A stretch of 64,000 bases of DNA, from the NCBI GenBank assembly GCA_934102355.1, contig CAKOSO010000001.1:301081-365080 (forward strand), written 5' to 3'. The stretch's first letter is position 1, and each line of letters starts with the position of its first letter. The position numbers and the translations under genes are program-made. This document shows positions 49,025-57,418 of this stretch, piece after piece. Source of the DNA: an uncultured Bacilli bacterium. GTDB lineage: Bacteria > Bacillota_I > Bacilli_A > RF39 > UBA660. The notes beneath the pieces were generated by a model. The model searched no databases. It was not told where the DNA came from and saw nothing but the letters and a program-made list of their open reading frames with translations.

Positions 49025-50695
49025 ATGTTTAAACAAGACAAAACTTACGTTTTTGCACTAGGTGGTCTTGGAGAAGTAGGAAAAAATATGTATTGCATCA
49101 TGCACAATGATGAAATAATTATTATAGATTGTGGAGTAATATTTCCAGATGCTGAATTAAGAGGAATCGATTATGTTTTACCAGATTTTGATTTCCTGAA
49201 GAAAAATGAAAGAAAAATTAAAACTTTAGTAATCACTCATGGACATGAAGACCACATCGGAGCTATACCATTCTTACTTCAAAATGTAAATATACCAAGT
49301 ATATATGCACCAAATCAAGCCTATGCATTAATAAAGAAAAAATTAGAAGAAAGAAATATGCCATATAAAGGATTAAGAGCATATCAAAGTAATGATAAAT
49401 TAAAATATAAAAATTTTGAAATTTCGTTTTTTAGAACAACACACTCTGTACCAGATTCACACGGAATCTATATTAAAACCCCTAATGGGAATATTGTCGA
49501 AACAGGAGATTTTAAATTCGATTTAACACCAATTGGACCTGTCGCAGATTTTGCTAGAATAAGTGAGATCGGAAAAGAAGGAGTAACACTTCTTATGAGT
49601 GAATCAACCAATGTTCTAGACGAAGGATTTTCACTTTCTGAATCAAAAGTAGATGAAGCACTAAATGAAGTTTTCACAAAACATCAACATAACAGATTAA
49701 TAATAGCAACATTTGCGTCAAATATTTACAGATTAAAACACATAATCGAAACATGTAAAAAATTTAATCGAAAAGTTTGTATTTTCGGTAGAAGTATGGA
49801 AAACAATATTAATATTTCTGTAGAAGGTGGATATATTGAAGCACATAATATCTTTGTAACACCAGAAGTTGCAAACACATTAAAACCAGGTGAAGTAGCA
49901 CTTTTATGTACAGGTACTCAAGGAGAACCTTTAGCAGCATTATCAAGAATTGCAGATGGTACACACAAACAAATAAGTTTAAGACCAGATGATATTGTTA
50001 TATTCTCATCAAGTGCTATACCAGGAAATGCAAACAGTATTGCAAATACTATAAATAATTTATATTTAAAAGGTGTAAAAGTATATACAACATCAAATGA
50101 CAGCGAAATTCATGCATCAGGTCACGGAATGACTGATGAACTAAAGCTAATGATAAGATTATTAAATCCTAAATGTATAATGCCAATTCATGGTGAATAC
50201 AGAATGTTAAAACGTCATGCAAAACTTGCAATGGACTGTGGAATAAAAAAAGAAAACACATTTGTCCTAGATAATGGAGACATATTAGAGTTAGATAAAG
50301 GAAACGTTAAAAAAGTTGGATCAATGGAAATAGAACCAACTTATGTTGATGGATCAAGAGTTGGAGATGTTCAAAGAGCAGTCTTAAACGATAGAAAAAT
50401 AATGTCAACAGATGGAATATTAGTAGTAATAGCAAATATAAATTTCGATGAAAAGAAATTACTTGCTAGACCAATGATAACAACAAGAGGATTTATACTT
50501 ATAAATGAAAATGAAGAATTAATTAAAAAAATAGAAAATCTAGCAAATAAAATTATAACTAAAAAATTAAAAGATAAAAATCTAAACTACACTGAATTAA
50601 AAACTGATTTAACAAAAGAAATAACAACATTCATAAAAGAAAAAACTGGTAGAAAACCTATCGTTCTACCAATAATATCAAATATAAAAAAATAG
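49025..50695 (+). CDS. rnjA: Ribonuclease J
   Basis: 556 residues of beta-CASP/metallo-beta-lactamase fold. G-G-L-G-E-V-G-K-N-M starts the fold, the metal motif is T-H-G-H-E-D-H-I-G-A (about 75-84), T-H-S-V-P-D-S and E-T-G-D-F-K-F follow, and H-A-S-G-H-G with I-P-I-H-G-E-Y-R close the active site. RNase J is the main 5'-to-3' exonuclease and an endonuclease in Firmicutes mRNA decay and 16S maturation. AAAAAGGAGG precedes the ATG. It is monocistronic. RNase J1 rather than J2 is suggested by the intact catalytic residues. Confidence 0.96.
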   Translation: MFKQDKTYVFALGGLGEVGKNMYCIMHNDEIIIIDCGVIFPDAELRGIDYVLPDFDFLKKNERKIKTLVITHGHEDHIGAIPFLLQNVNIPSIYAPNQAYALIKKKLEERNMPYKGLRAYQSNDKLKYKNFEISFFRTTHSVPDSHGIYIKTPNGNIVETGDFKFDLTPIGPVADFARISEIGKEGVTLLMSESTNVLDEGFSLSESKVDEALNEVFTKHQHNRLIIATFASNIYRLKHIIETCKKFNRKVCIFGRSMENNINISVEGGYIEAHNIFVTPEVANTLKPGEVALLCTGTQGEPLAALSRIADGTHKQISLRPDDIVIFSSSAIPGNANSIANTINNLYLKGVKVYTTSNDSEIHASGHGMTDELKLMIRLLNPKCIMPIHGEYRMLKRHAKLAMDCGIKKENTFVLDNGDILELDKGNVKKVGSMEIEPTYVDGSRVGDVQRAVLNDRKIMSTDGILVVIANINFDEKKLLARPMITTRGFILINENEELIKKIENLANKIITKKLKDKNLNYTELKTDLTKEITTFIKEKTGRKPIVLPIISNIKK

Positions 50696-50718
50696 AAAGC
50701 ACAAAATGCTTTCTTTTT
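50694..50718. terminator. Bidirectional terminator after rnjA
   Basis: The 8-bp stem AGAAAGCA/TGCTTTCT (50694-50701, 50707-50714) has T-residues on both strands and overlaps the rnjA stop. Confidence 0.88.
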
Positions 50719-51178
50719 AATTTAAAACAAATACCCCAAAGCTCAAATAAAGAGCAAATATTAACCATATAAGATAAGGGATCTGTAAATATGCTGCTTT
50801 TTTATCAATATTATAAAATCTTGAAAACATAATCACTACTAATACTATAAGTAAAATAATCCATAAAAACGCCAAGAAATAAAACCTTAAGTTAAAAAAT
50901 ATAACTGTCCAAAATCCATTAACAAAAAGTTGAACAATATATAATTTAAGTGCATCTTCTCTTTTATAAGATGAAGAATTATAAATTATCAAAGAAGAAA
51001 TTCCCATCAAAACATAAAGAATTGTCCACACAATTGGAAAAACAAATCCTGGAGGAGATAAAAATGGCTTTAAGATTTCCTTATAAACCATATTGCTTCT
51101 TGAAAAAATACTAAATATTAAACCAACTGCCAAAGGAATAGCAATACTAATTACTAATTCTTTCAATTTAAATTTCAT
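50717..51178 (-). CDS. TspO/MBR family membrane protein
   Basis: 153 residues, five membrane helices. K-P-F-L-S-P-P-G-F-V-F-P-I-V-W-T-I-L-Y-V-L-M-G-I-S is the TspO hallmark, and F-F-N-L-R is also typical. TspO proteins bind porphyrins and respond to oxidative or osmotic stress; the exact role is open. GGTGAT lies 3 bases before the ATG. Confidence 0.92.
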   Translation of the reverse strand: MKFKLKELVISIAIPLAVGLIFSIFSRSNMVYKEILKPFLSPPGFVFPIVWTILYVLMGISSLIIYNSSSYKREDALKLYIVQLFVNGFWTVIFFNLRFYFLAFLWIILLIVLVVIMFSRFYNIDKKAAYLQIPYLIWLIFALYLSFGVFVLN

Positions 51179-51215
51179 ACTATCACCACTAAAATAATAT
51201 GCAAAAATCGAAAAA

Positions 51216-53438
51216 TTATTCAGTTTTCAAACATTCTATAGGATCTTTATTCATAGCAATTCTAGCAGGTAATAAACCACCTAAAATAGCAACAAAAATA
51301 CTTAATCCAAAAATAACTAACATTACACTAAAGTTAATACCAATAATATTTTTAATATCAGTAAATTTATATAATAATTTGTTTAAAGGAAAAGATAAAA
51401 CAGAAGTAATAAAAATAGCAAAAATTCCAGAAATAAAACCAATAATAAATGTTTCAGCATTAAAAATTCTAAATATATCCTTTCGTCTAGCACCAATAGA
51501 TCTTAAAATACCTATCTCCTTTGTTCTTTCAAGAACTGAAATATACATAACTATACCAATCATAATTAAAGATACAATAAGTGAAATTAACGCGAAAAAT
51601 AACAAAACAACCTCTATAGCACTCATAATACTACTAGATAAAGATACAATAAGCTTTGCTTGATCAGTATAAACTATCTTGTCTTCATCAACTTTACCAG
51701 TATTATAACTATCTAAATAATTAAGTAACTTACCTTTACTAGAAAAATCCTTAGGATAAATTAATATATTATGATAAATAACATCTTTCCCTAAGTAAGA
51801 AAGAAACTGTTTCTTTTCTAAATCACTAGAAAACTTTTCTCCCGAAAGTAAATTAATATCGTTATTTAACTGATCTAAAACAATATTAGAATCTTTGTTA
51901 TTAGATGTTATAAAATTAATAAACTCACGATTATATAAAACACAAGAAGAACTAAGATAATCAGGATAATCATCTTTAAGTCTTAAAATACCAACTAAAT
52001 TTAACTTATAACTTTTAGCATACAAAAGTTCCAAATCCTTCTCTTCATAATAATAACCATTTCTTCTCTTATAAAAATCATTATTTAAAACAAAATGTAC
52101 TTTTGAATTTAAAATTTCATTATAAGAAATAGTATCATTAGAAATACCAAATAACTCTAATATTCCCTTATCAACATAACCGTTATTATCAACAACTAAC
52201 ATTACATCAAATTTATCAAAAGATATCTTACCGGTCAATAAATCATATTGATTTTCTATCACGCCACTATTATTACCAACCATATTTGGAATAACATTAA
52301 AACTTATATCTGATTTATTTAAAACTTTAATACTTTCATTAACCTTTTTCACAAATTTAACATTAGTATAACTTTCATAAGATATACCTGCTGCAAAAGA
52401 ATTATCAATGGAATCAATATAAGAAATAAGTTCATCTGAAATATTATTTCTATGACTACTAAAAGATTTTTGATCCTTAGCTTTTATAAAATCTTTACTT
52501 TTAGTAGTATCATCACTAGAAATTAAAATTCCCTCCTCTGCTATAGAAACAGGTAAAGAAATTAATGTATTCTTTTCAAAATTATTAATTTGTTTATTAA
52601 AACCACTAGCTAAATTAAGTACCAAAGATATACCAATTATACCAATCGAAGAAGCAAACGAAGTAATAAATACCCTTCCTTTCTTTGTCATAATATTTTT
52701 AAAAGATAAAAATAAAGCAGTAAAAAAACTCAAAGATCTACTTTTAATAGGTTTAGATTCATAATACTTATAACTATAAGGATTTGTATCATCAACTATA
52801 CAACCATCTTTCATCTTAATAATTCTTGTTGCATACTTATTGGCTAACTCCTCATTATGAGTTACCATTATAACTAGTTTATTAGATGAATTCTTTTTTA
52901 TTAAATTCATTATTTCATAACCATTTTTACTATCAAGTGCACCAGTCGGTTCATCAGCTAAAATAATATCCGGATCATTAACTAATGCACGAGCTATAGC
53001 AACCCTTTGCATCTGTCCACCTGATAACTGATTTGGTTTTTTATTCATGTGTTCTCTTAAACCTAATTTATCCAAAATAGATTTTGCTTTTCGCTTTCTC
53101 TTATATTTTGAATATCCACTCAAACTAAGAGCCATTTCGACATTATCCAAAACACTTATATGACCTATCAAATTGTAACTTTGAAATATAAATCCAAGAA
53201 CTCTATTTCTATATGAATCCTTTTTACTACCTTTTAAAGATTTTAAAGAATTATTTCCATAATAAACATCACCATCATACTTATTGTCTAATGCACCTAG
53301 TATATTTAAAAGTGTACTCTTACCACTACCACTTGCACCTAAAATAACAACAAATTCATTACTTCTAAAACTAATATTAGCGTTATTTAAAACCCTTTTA
53401 TCCCTATAGCTTTTACTAACATTTTCTAATCTTAACAA
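51216..53438 (-). CDS. MacB-type ABC transporter, ATPase fused to permease
   Basis: 740 residues. The N-terminal ATPase (about 1-220) has Walker A G-A-S-G-S-G-K-S-T (34-42), L-S-G-G-Q, and D-E-P-T-G-A-L-D. A membrane helix (about 260-285) leads to a large outside domain (about 290-590), and an FtsX-type permease with three helices ends the chain (E-R-T-K-E-I-G-I-L-R-S-I-G-A-R). MacB-like proteins use this design for mechanotransmission: export of peptides, lipoproteins or antibiotics rather than transport through the bilayer. The start is TTG behind GAGGTGAT. No membrane fusion protein is adjacent. Confidence 0.9.
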   Translation of the reverse strand: MLRLENVSKSYRDKRVLNNANISFRSNEFVVILGASGSGKSTLLNILGALDNKYDGDVYYGNNSLKSLKGSKKDSYRNRVLGFIFQSYNLIGHISVLDNVEMALSLSGYSKYKRKRKAKSILDKLGLREHMNKKPNQLSGGQMQRVAIARALVNDPDIILADEPTGALDSKNGYEIMNLIKKNSSNKLVIMVTHNEELANKYATRIIKMKDGCIVDDTNPYSYKYYESKPIKSRSLSFFTALFLSFKNIMTKKGRVFITSFASSIGIIGISLVLNLASGFNKQINNFEKNTLISLPVSIAEEGILISSDDTTKSKDFIKAKDQKSFSSHRNNISDELISYIDSIDNSFAAGISYESYTNVKFVKKVNESIKVLNKSDISFNVIPNMVGNNSGVIENQYDLLTGKISFDKFDVMLVVDNNGYVDKGILELFGISNDTISYNEILNSKVHFVLNNDFYKRRNGYYYEEKDLELLYAKSYKLNLVGILRLKDDYPDYLSSSCVLYNREFINFITSNNKDSNIVLDQLNNDINLLSGEKFSSDLEKKQFLSYLGKDVIYHNILIYPKDFSSKGKLLNYLDSYNTGKVDEDKIVYTDQAKLIVSLSSSIMSAIEVVLLFFALISLIVSLIMIGIVMYISVLERTKEIGILRSIGARRKDIFRIFNAETFIIGFISGIFAIFITSVLSFPLNKLLYKFTDIKNIIGINFSVMLVIFGLSIFVAILGGLLPARIAMNKDPIECLKTE

Positions 53439-53524
53439 AATATCACCTCTAATAAAATAGTTACTGTAATATTAAAAGATACCTAAAAAATAAGGATAAA
53501 ACATATAATTAACTGGTGATACAT

Positions 53525-53737
53525 ATTAAAAAGATTATTATTTTTATAACAATATTAATAAGCATTTTAACAATAAATACTAGTGTTAAACAAACAAAAA
53601 ATCTAAAATATTATGGAGATATAGAAACTGCTAAATTAATAAAAAAAGATAATAGAACCTATTTTACATTATCAGTAATAGGAACCATTATCATATCTAC
53701 TATCGGAATAACTATAATAAAAACTAAAAAGAATTAA
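53525..53737 (+). CDS. Small two-TM membrane protein, possible ATT start
   Basis: 70 residues (longer if the GTG at 53516 is used): a basic start, helix about 6-18, a polar middle (T-K-N-L-K-Y-Y-G-D-I-E-T-A-K), helix about 46-63, and K-T-K-K-N. No family recognised. GGTGAT is followed 4 bases later by ATT, the same spacing as at six or more ATG/TTG starts in this window, while the GTG at 53516 lies inside GGTGAT itself. This makes ATT (as used by Bacillus infC) the likelier start. It is divergent from the MacB-like gene, and its end overlaps the next minus-strand gene by 4 bp. Confidence 0.55.
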   Translation: MKKIIIFITILISILTINTSVKQTKNLKYYGDIETAKLIKKDNRTYFTLSVIGTIIISTIGITIIKTKKN

Positions 53738-54045
53738 TCTCCTGAAAAAACATATTTAAGAAGATAAAACAAAAACCAAAACAATAAAACAATAATTACC
53801 CAAAAAAGGATTGAATAAATAACACCACTTGTATATGCTGATGCTATTGAAAAAAGTGACTCTGGAAACCATTTATTAACTAATGAATTTATTTCAGCAA
53901 CACCTAAATTATCTCCTAATAAATGAAGTAGTCTAAATAAAACTTCAGAAGTTCCTATAACATAAATACCCCATTTAACATTTCTTCTTAAAACAACTAA
54001 AACTGTAAAAGCAATCAATATAATAATTAAAAAAACTGCATACAT
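53734..54045 (-). CDS. Unrecognised small membrane protein
   Basis: 103 residues with two or three hydrophobic helices (about 2-20, 25-45, 73-98), ending K-Y-V-F-S-G-D. No family recognised. The start at 54045 follows GGAGG with 8-base spacing. Convergent with the small gene before it. No promoter or terminator was identified. Confidence 0.65.
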   Translation of the reverse strand: MYAVFLIIILIAFTVLVVLRRNVKWGIYVIGTSEVLFRLLHLLGDNLGVAEINSLVNKWFPESLFSIASAYTSGVIYSILFWVIIVLLFWFLFYLLKYVFSGD

Positions 54046-54119
54046 TATAAATACCTCCAACTATACTAAAAATTATAACATAATACGTAATACAAGTAAA
54101 TTAAAAAACATATAACAAT

Positions 54120-54148
54120 TTGACAAATAAGTACATCAATGATAAAAT
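54120..54148 (+). promoter_or_regulatory. Promoter for gene at 54174
   Basis: A consensus TTGACA (54120-54125), a 17-bp spacer ending TGA, and TAAAAT (54143-54148), just upstream of the ribosome binding site. Confidence 0.7.
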
Positions 54149-54173
54149 ATTTAACCACTAGACAGGTGGTTAT

Positions 54174-54614
54174 ATGAAAAATTTATATGCAGGAATTATT
54201 AAGTTTAAAGATAGTAAAGTAAAAATGCTATACACCAAAAAAGATAACGTTATAACAGATGTTAAAAACTTTGCAACTTATAGAATCAATGAAGAAACAT
54301 TTATCGAACTAGAAGTACCACTAAACGACATAATAGAATCATTAAATCTAGAAAATAAAACACCAGAAGAAATATATGAAATATTACTAGATAATCCAAT
54401 TTTTCTTCACAAAAACTGTAATTACTTTGGAATAAGAAAAATGGAAACAGGATACAAATATATAACTAGATATGTAAGAATGTTTGATGAAGAATTTGAA
54501 TCAAAAACTTTCTACGATTTAGAAGAAATAATAAAAACACCAAAAACAATACAAACTAAAAACCCTATCAAAAGATTTGTAAGAACAAGATTCAGAAAAA
54601 AAGATAACAATTAA
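54174..54614 (+). CDS. Unrecognised cytoplasmic protein
   Basis: 146 residues without membrane segments or signal peptide. The first half reads like a small beta-strand domain (Y-A-G-I-I-K-F-K-D-S-K-V-K-M-L-Y) and the C-terminus is basic (R-F-V-R-T-R-F-R-K-K). No family recognised. ACAGGTGG precedes the ATG, with a good promoter upstream and a terminator at the end, so it is a real monocistronic gene. Confidence 0.7.
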   Translation: MKNLYAGIIKFKDSKVKMLYTKKDNVITDVKNFATYRINEETFIELEVPLNDIIESLNLENKTPEEIYEILLDNPIFLHKNCNYFGIRKMETGYKYITRYVRMFDEEFESKTFYDLEEIIKTPKTIQTKNPIKRFVRTRFRKKDNN

Positions 54615-54629
54615 TTTTGTTATCTTTTT
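54597..54629. terminator. Bidirectional terminator, 54.6 kb
   Basis: The 12-bp stem AAAAAGATAACA/TGTTATCTTTTT overlaps the stop codons of both convergent genes. Confidence 0.88.
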
Positions 54630-55005
54630 AGTTAAACGCTATTTCTGTTTCAATATCTTCATCTAAAATAGCAATTGTTAAAAATATAAAACCACTAATA
54701 AGTATTAAAACAGAACCAATAAAAGAAGCATAAGTAAGCTTTCTTTTCTTTAATGAATCATATATATTAAGATTTTTTATATCCTCATAACCATCTATAG
54801 TAAAATAAAGATAAACAACAAGTAAAACACCAAAAATAAATATTAATAAATTTTGGTATTCTCTTTTACTTTTCTGATCATTATATAATAAATAATTCTT
54901 TTCTTTATAATTTGCATACCAACTAAGTATTATTATTCCAATATAAATAACCCATACATAGTTTTCAATTTTAATTTTTTTTAATTTTTCCAACCTATCG
55001 TCCAT
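54628..55005 (-). CDS. Unrecognised three-TM membrane protein
   Basis: 125 residues: a charged start (M-D-D-R-L-E-K-L-K-K-I-K-I), then helices at about 17-30, 51-70 and 90-113, ending D-E-D-I-E-T-E-I-A-F-N. No function is assigned. No clear Shine-Dalgarno precedes the ATG, which is unusual here. Convergent with the gene ending at 54614. Confidence 0.65.
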   Translation of the reverse strand: MDDRLEKLKKIKIENYVWVIYIGIIILSWYANYKEKNYLLYNDQKSKREYQNLLIFIFGVLLVVYLYFTIDGYEDIKNLNIYDSLKKRKLTYASFIGSVLILISGFIFLTIAILDEDIETEIAFN

Positions 55006-55084
55006 ATTAAATTATATTAAAAATAAATATATAAAAATCACAAAATAAAAACTACTTAATAAATAAAGTAGTTAAATTCAAAAC

Positions 55085-55161
55085 TGGTAGTCTGTACGGG
55101 TTTCGAACCCGTGAATGCCACCTTGAGAGGGTGGTGTGTTAAACCACTTCACCAACAGACC
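55085..55161 (-). tRNA. tRNA-Glu (CTC)
   Basis: A 77-base cloverleaf: acceptor GGTCTGT/ACAGACT (first pair G-U), anticodon stem CCACC/GGTGG with loop CTCTCAA (anticodon CTC, reads GAG), T-stem ACGGG/CCCGT with loop TTCGAAA, and encoded CCA. The body matches bacterial tRNA-Glu. The CTC isoacceptor is extra to the usual TTC one, which is not in this window. Confidence 0.93.
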
Positions 55162-55187
55162 ATAATTAATTTCCAAAAGACATGATT

Positions 55188-55216
55188 ATCTTAACACACA
55201 TATATAATTTTTACAA
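55188..55216 (-). promoter_or_regulatory. Promoter for tRNA-Glu
   Basis: On the minus strand, TTGTAA (55211-55216), a 17-bp spacer ending TGT, and TAAGAT (55188-55193). Confidence 0.6.
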
Positions 55217-55270
55217 TAAATATTTTTTTAAAAATAGTAAAATACTACTACATTTTTAAAAAATATATAG

Positions 55271-55276
55271 TATAAT
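55271..55276 (+). promoter_or_regulatory. -10 element for tRNA-Gln/gltX
   Basis: A consensus TATAAT 11 bp before the tRNA-Gln 5' end; the best -35 is ACTACA at 18 bp spacing, which is weak. Confidence 0.55.
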
Positions 55277-55287
55277 AATGTTGTTGT

Positions 55288-55363
55288 TGCCCCATAGCCA
55301 AGCGGTAAGGCATCGGACTCTGACTCCGACATGTCGTTAGTTCGAATCTAACTGGGGCAGCCA
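55288..55363 (+). tRNA. tRNA-Gln (CTG)
   Basis: A 76-base cloverleaf: acceptor TGCCCCA/TGGGGCA with T1-A72 typical of tRNA-Gln, D-arm TAGCCAAGCGGTAAGGC, anticodon stem TCGGA/TCCGA with loop CTCTGAC (anticodon CTG, reads CAG), T-loop TTCGAAT, discriminator G and encoded CCA. It ends 19 bp before the gltX start, with no terminator between. Confidence 0.95.
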
Positions 55364-55382
55364 CTAATTTGGAGTGATAAAA

Positions 55383-57044
55383 ATGAATTTAGAAAAAGAT
55401 TATGAATTATTAGCAAATACAATATTTCCAGATATAGATAAGGATATTGAATATTATGAAAAATTATATCCTGAAAGAAACCTAAAAGAAGGTGAAAAAG
55501 TAACAAGATTTGCACCAAGTCCTACTGGTTTTTTACATATTGGATCATTCATGCAAGCATTAATTGATTACATGTATGCCAAAAACAACAATGGTATCTT
55601 CTATCTTAGAAATGAAGATACAGACAAACAAAGAGAAGTAAACAATGCATTTAACATAGTATTCAATTCTTTAAAATATTACAACATACTACCAGATGAA
55701 TATGAAATAAATGATGTAACAGTGGGAAACTATGGACCATATACACAAAGTGAAAGAGAAAAAATATATCACTCTTTTATAAAACATTTAATTAAGATTG
55801 GAAGAGCATATCCTTGTTTTTGTACAAAAGATGATTTACAAAACATGAGAGAAATGCAAGAAAAAGAAAAAATAAGACCTGGATACTATGAAAAATATGC
55901 TAAATGTCGTAACATTTCTCCTAAAGAAGCTATAGAGCGTATAAAAAATGGTGAAGAATACACTATACGTTTTAAATCAATGGGAGATTATGAAAAAAAA
56001 TTTGAATTTAATGACTTAGCAAAAGGTACTGTAATGCTTCCAGAAAATGATCAGGATGCAATCATAATGAAAAGCACTAATCCACTTCCAACATACCATT
56101 TTGCACATGTCGTAGATGATCACTTAATGCGTACAACACATGTAGTACGTGGAGAAGAATGGCTTTCATCAGTACCGTTACACTTAGAATTATTTAAAGC
56201 TTTTAACTTTAAAGCACCAAAATACATTCACACACCATTAATACTTAAAAAAGATGGTGACATTGTAAGAAAAATTTCAAAAAGAAAAGATCCCGAAGCA
56301 TCAATGGATTACTATATAGAAAAAGGATATCCAGTTGAAGCTATAGTAGAATCAGTAATGACAATAATAAACTCTAACTATGAAGAATGGCACACTGCCA
56401 ATCCAGATAAAAAATTCTATGATTTTACTTACAGTCCTAAAAAAATGTCTTCAAGTGGTGCATTCTTTGATCTAGAAAAACTAAATAATATTTCTAAAAA
56501 TATAATATCCCACATGACAAAAGAAGAATTATATGAAAAAGCAATAAAATGGTCAGAAAAATATGATAACAAATTATTTGAAATAATAAATAGTAACAAA
56601 GAATACTTTAAAAACATTATAAATATTGAAAGAGAAATCAAAAAGCCAAGAAAAGATATAGCTAATTATAGTGAAATATTAAACAACATTTGGTACATGT
56701 ATGATGAACTATTTGAAAATGTTAACTATAACTTTGAAAGATATACCAAAGAACAAGTAAAAGAAATATTAGAAAACTACATAAATATCTACGATGATAA
56801 AGATGAACAAGATATCTGGTTTAATAAAATTAAAGATTTAACTGATAAACTAGGTTACTGTTCTAACATGAAAGAATATAAAGAAAATAAAGAACAATAC
56901 AAAGGTAGTGTAGCAGATGTATCAAATATAATAAGAATTGCTATCACATCTAAAAACATGTCACCAAATTTATATGACATTATGAAATTACTTGGAAAAG
57001 AAAGAGTAATAAAAAGATTAGAAAACTGTATAAAAGGAATATAA
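55383..57044 (+). CDS. gltX: Glutamate--tRNA ligase
   Basis: A 553-residue class I synthetase, longer than common bacterial GluRS (about 480). HIGH motif F-A-P-S-P-T-G-F-L-H-I-G (43-54), the C-F-C cysteine pair, H-V-V-R-G-E-E-W, and K-I-S-K-R (near 298) for KMSKS. Firmicutes GluRS is usually non-discriminating, charging tRNA-Gln with Glu for amidation by GatCAB. The close tRNA-Gln upstream, almost certainly on the same transcript, fits this. The start at 55383 follows GGAGTGAT; the GTG at 55374 lies within that site. Confidence 0.93.
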   Translation: MNLEKDYELLANTIFPDIDKDIEYYEKLYPERNLKEGEKVTRFAPSPTGFLHIGSFMQALIDYMYAKNNNGIFYLRNEDTDKQREVNNAFNIVFNSLKYYNILPDEYEINDVTVGNYGPYTQSEREKIYHSFIKHLIKIGRAYPCFCTKDDLQNMREMQEKEKIRPGYYEKYAKCRNISPKEAIERIKNGEEYTIRFKSMGDYEKKFEFNDLAKGTVMLPENDQDAIIMKSTNPLPTYHFAHVVDDHLMRTTHVVRGEEWLSSVPLHLELFKAFNFKAPKYIHTPLILKKDGDIVRKISKRKDPEASMDYYIEKGYPVEAIVESVMTIINSNYEEWHTANPDKKFYDFTYSPKKMSSSGAFFDLEKLNNISKNIISHMTKEELYEKAIKWSEKYDNKLFEIINSNKEYFKNIINIEREIKKPRKDIANYSEILNNIWYMYDELFENVNYNFERYTKEQVKEILENYINIYDDKDEQDIWFNKIKDLTDKLGYCSNMKEYKENKEQYKGSVADVSNIIRIAITSKNMSPNLYDIMKLLGKERVIKRLENCIKGI

Positions 57045-57069
57045 AGATGCTAAAAAAGCATCTTTTTTT
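57043..57069 (+). terminator. Terminator of tRNA-Gln-gltX
   Basis: The 8-bp stem AAAGATGC/GCATCTTT (57043-57050, 57058-57065) overlaps the stop and is followed by a T-run. Confidence 0.88.
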
Positions 57070-57126
57070 GCAATAAAAAATGATAAGAAAATTAACCTTT
57101 TCTTATCATTATTAATCAACTATTAA

Positions 57127-57333
57127 CTATTTATTAGAATAGTTTCCACCAAATTGGCTTAGACCTCTTTCAACTAATCTCTTAGTGATTTCTCCACCAA
57201 CTGATCCATTAGCTCTAGCTGTAGCATCTGGTCCTAAAGTAACACCAAATTCTCTAGCTATTTCATATTTCATTGCATCGATAGCTTGTTTAGATCCTGG
57301 AACTAATAATTTAGAATTATTATTTTGGCTCAT
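57127..57333 (-). CDS. Alpha/beta-type small acid-soluble spore protein
   Basis: A 68-residue SASP: a polar start, then M-K-Y-E-I-A-R-E-F-G-V (21-31), holding the GPR protease site before Phe, T-A-R-A-N-G-S-V-G-G-E-I-T-K-R-L-V (38-54) that coats and protects spore DNA, and a Gly/Asn-rich tail. It proves capacity for true endospores. The start at 57333 is behind AGGAGGTG; the in-frame GTG at 57345 overlaps that site. A candidate sigma-G-type promoter lies upstream. Confidence 0.97.
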   Translation of the reverse strand: MSQNNNSKLLVPGSKQAIDAMKYEIAREFGVTLGPDATARANGSVGGEITKRLVERGLSQFGGNYSNK

Positions 57334-57359
57334 TGATAATTTCACCTCCTATACATTTA

Positions 57360-57388
57360 TAGATTGTGAATTATCAACATTTTTATAC
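57360..57388 (-). promoter_or_regulatory. Candidate forespore (sigma-G-like) promoter for SASP
   Basis: On the minus strand, GTATA (57384-57388), 17 bp, and CAATCTA (57360-57366), against the sigma-G consensus GHATR-N18-CATNHTA. Close but one base short in spacing and one mismatch; no sigma-A promoter is seen. Confidence 0.4.
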
Positions 57389-57418
57389 TATTTTTGAACT
57401 GGTAATTTCTACCTATTT

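Noticed and set aside
51199..51663. 154-codon plus-strand ORF
   Set aside because: It is the antisense of the FtsX-like permease end of the MacB-type gene, which has clear motifs on the other strand.
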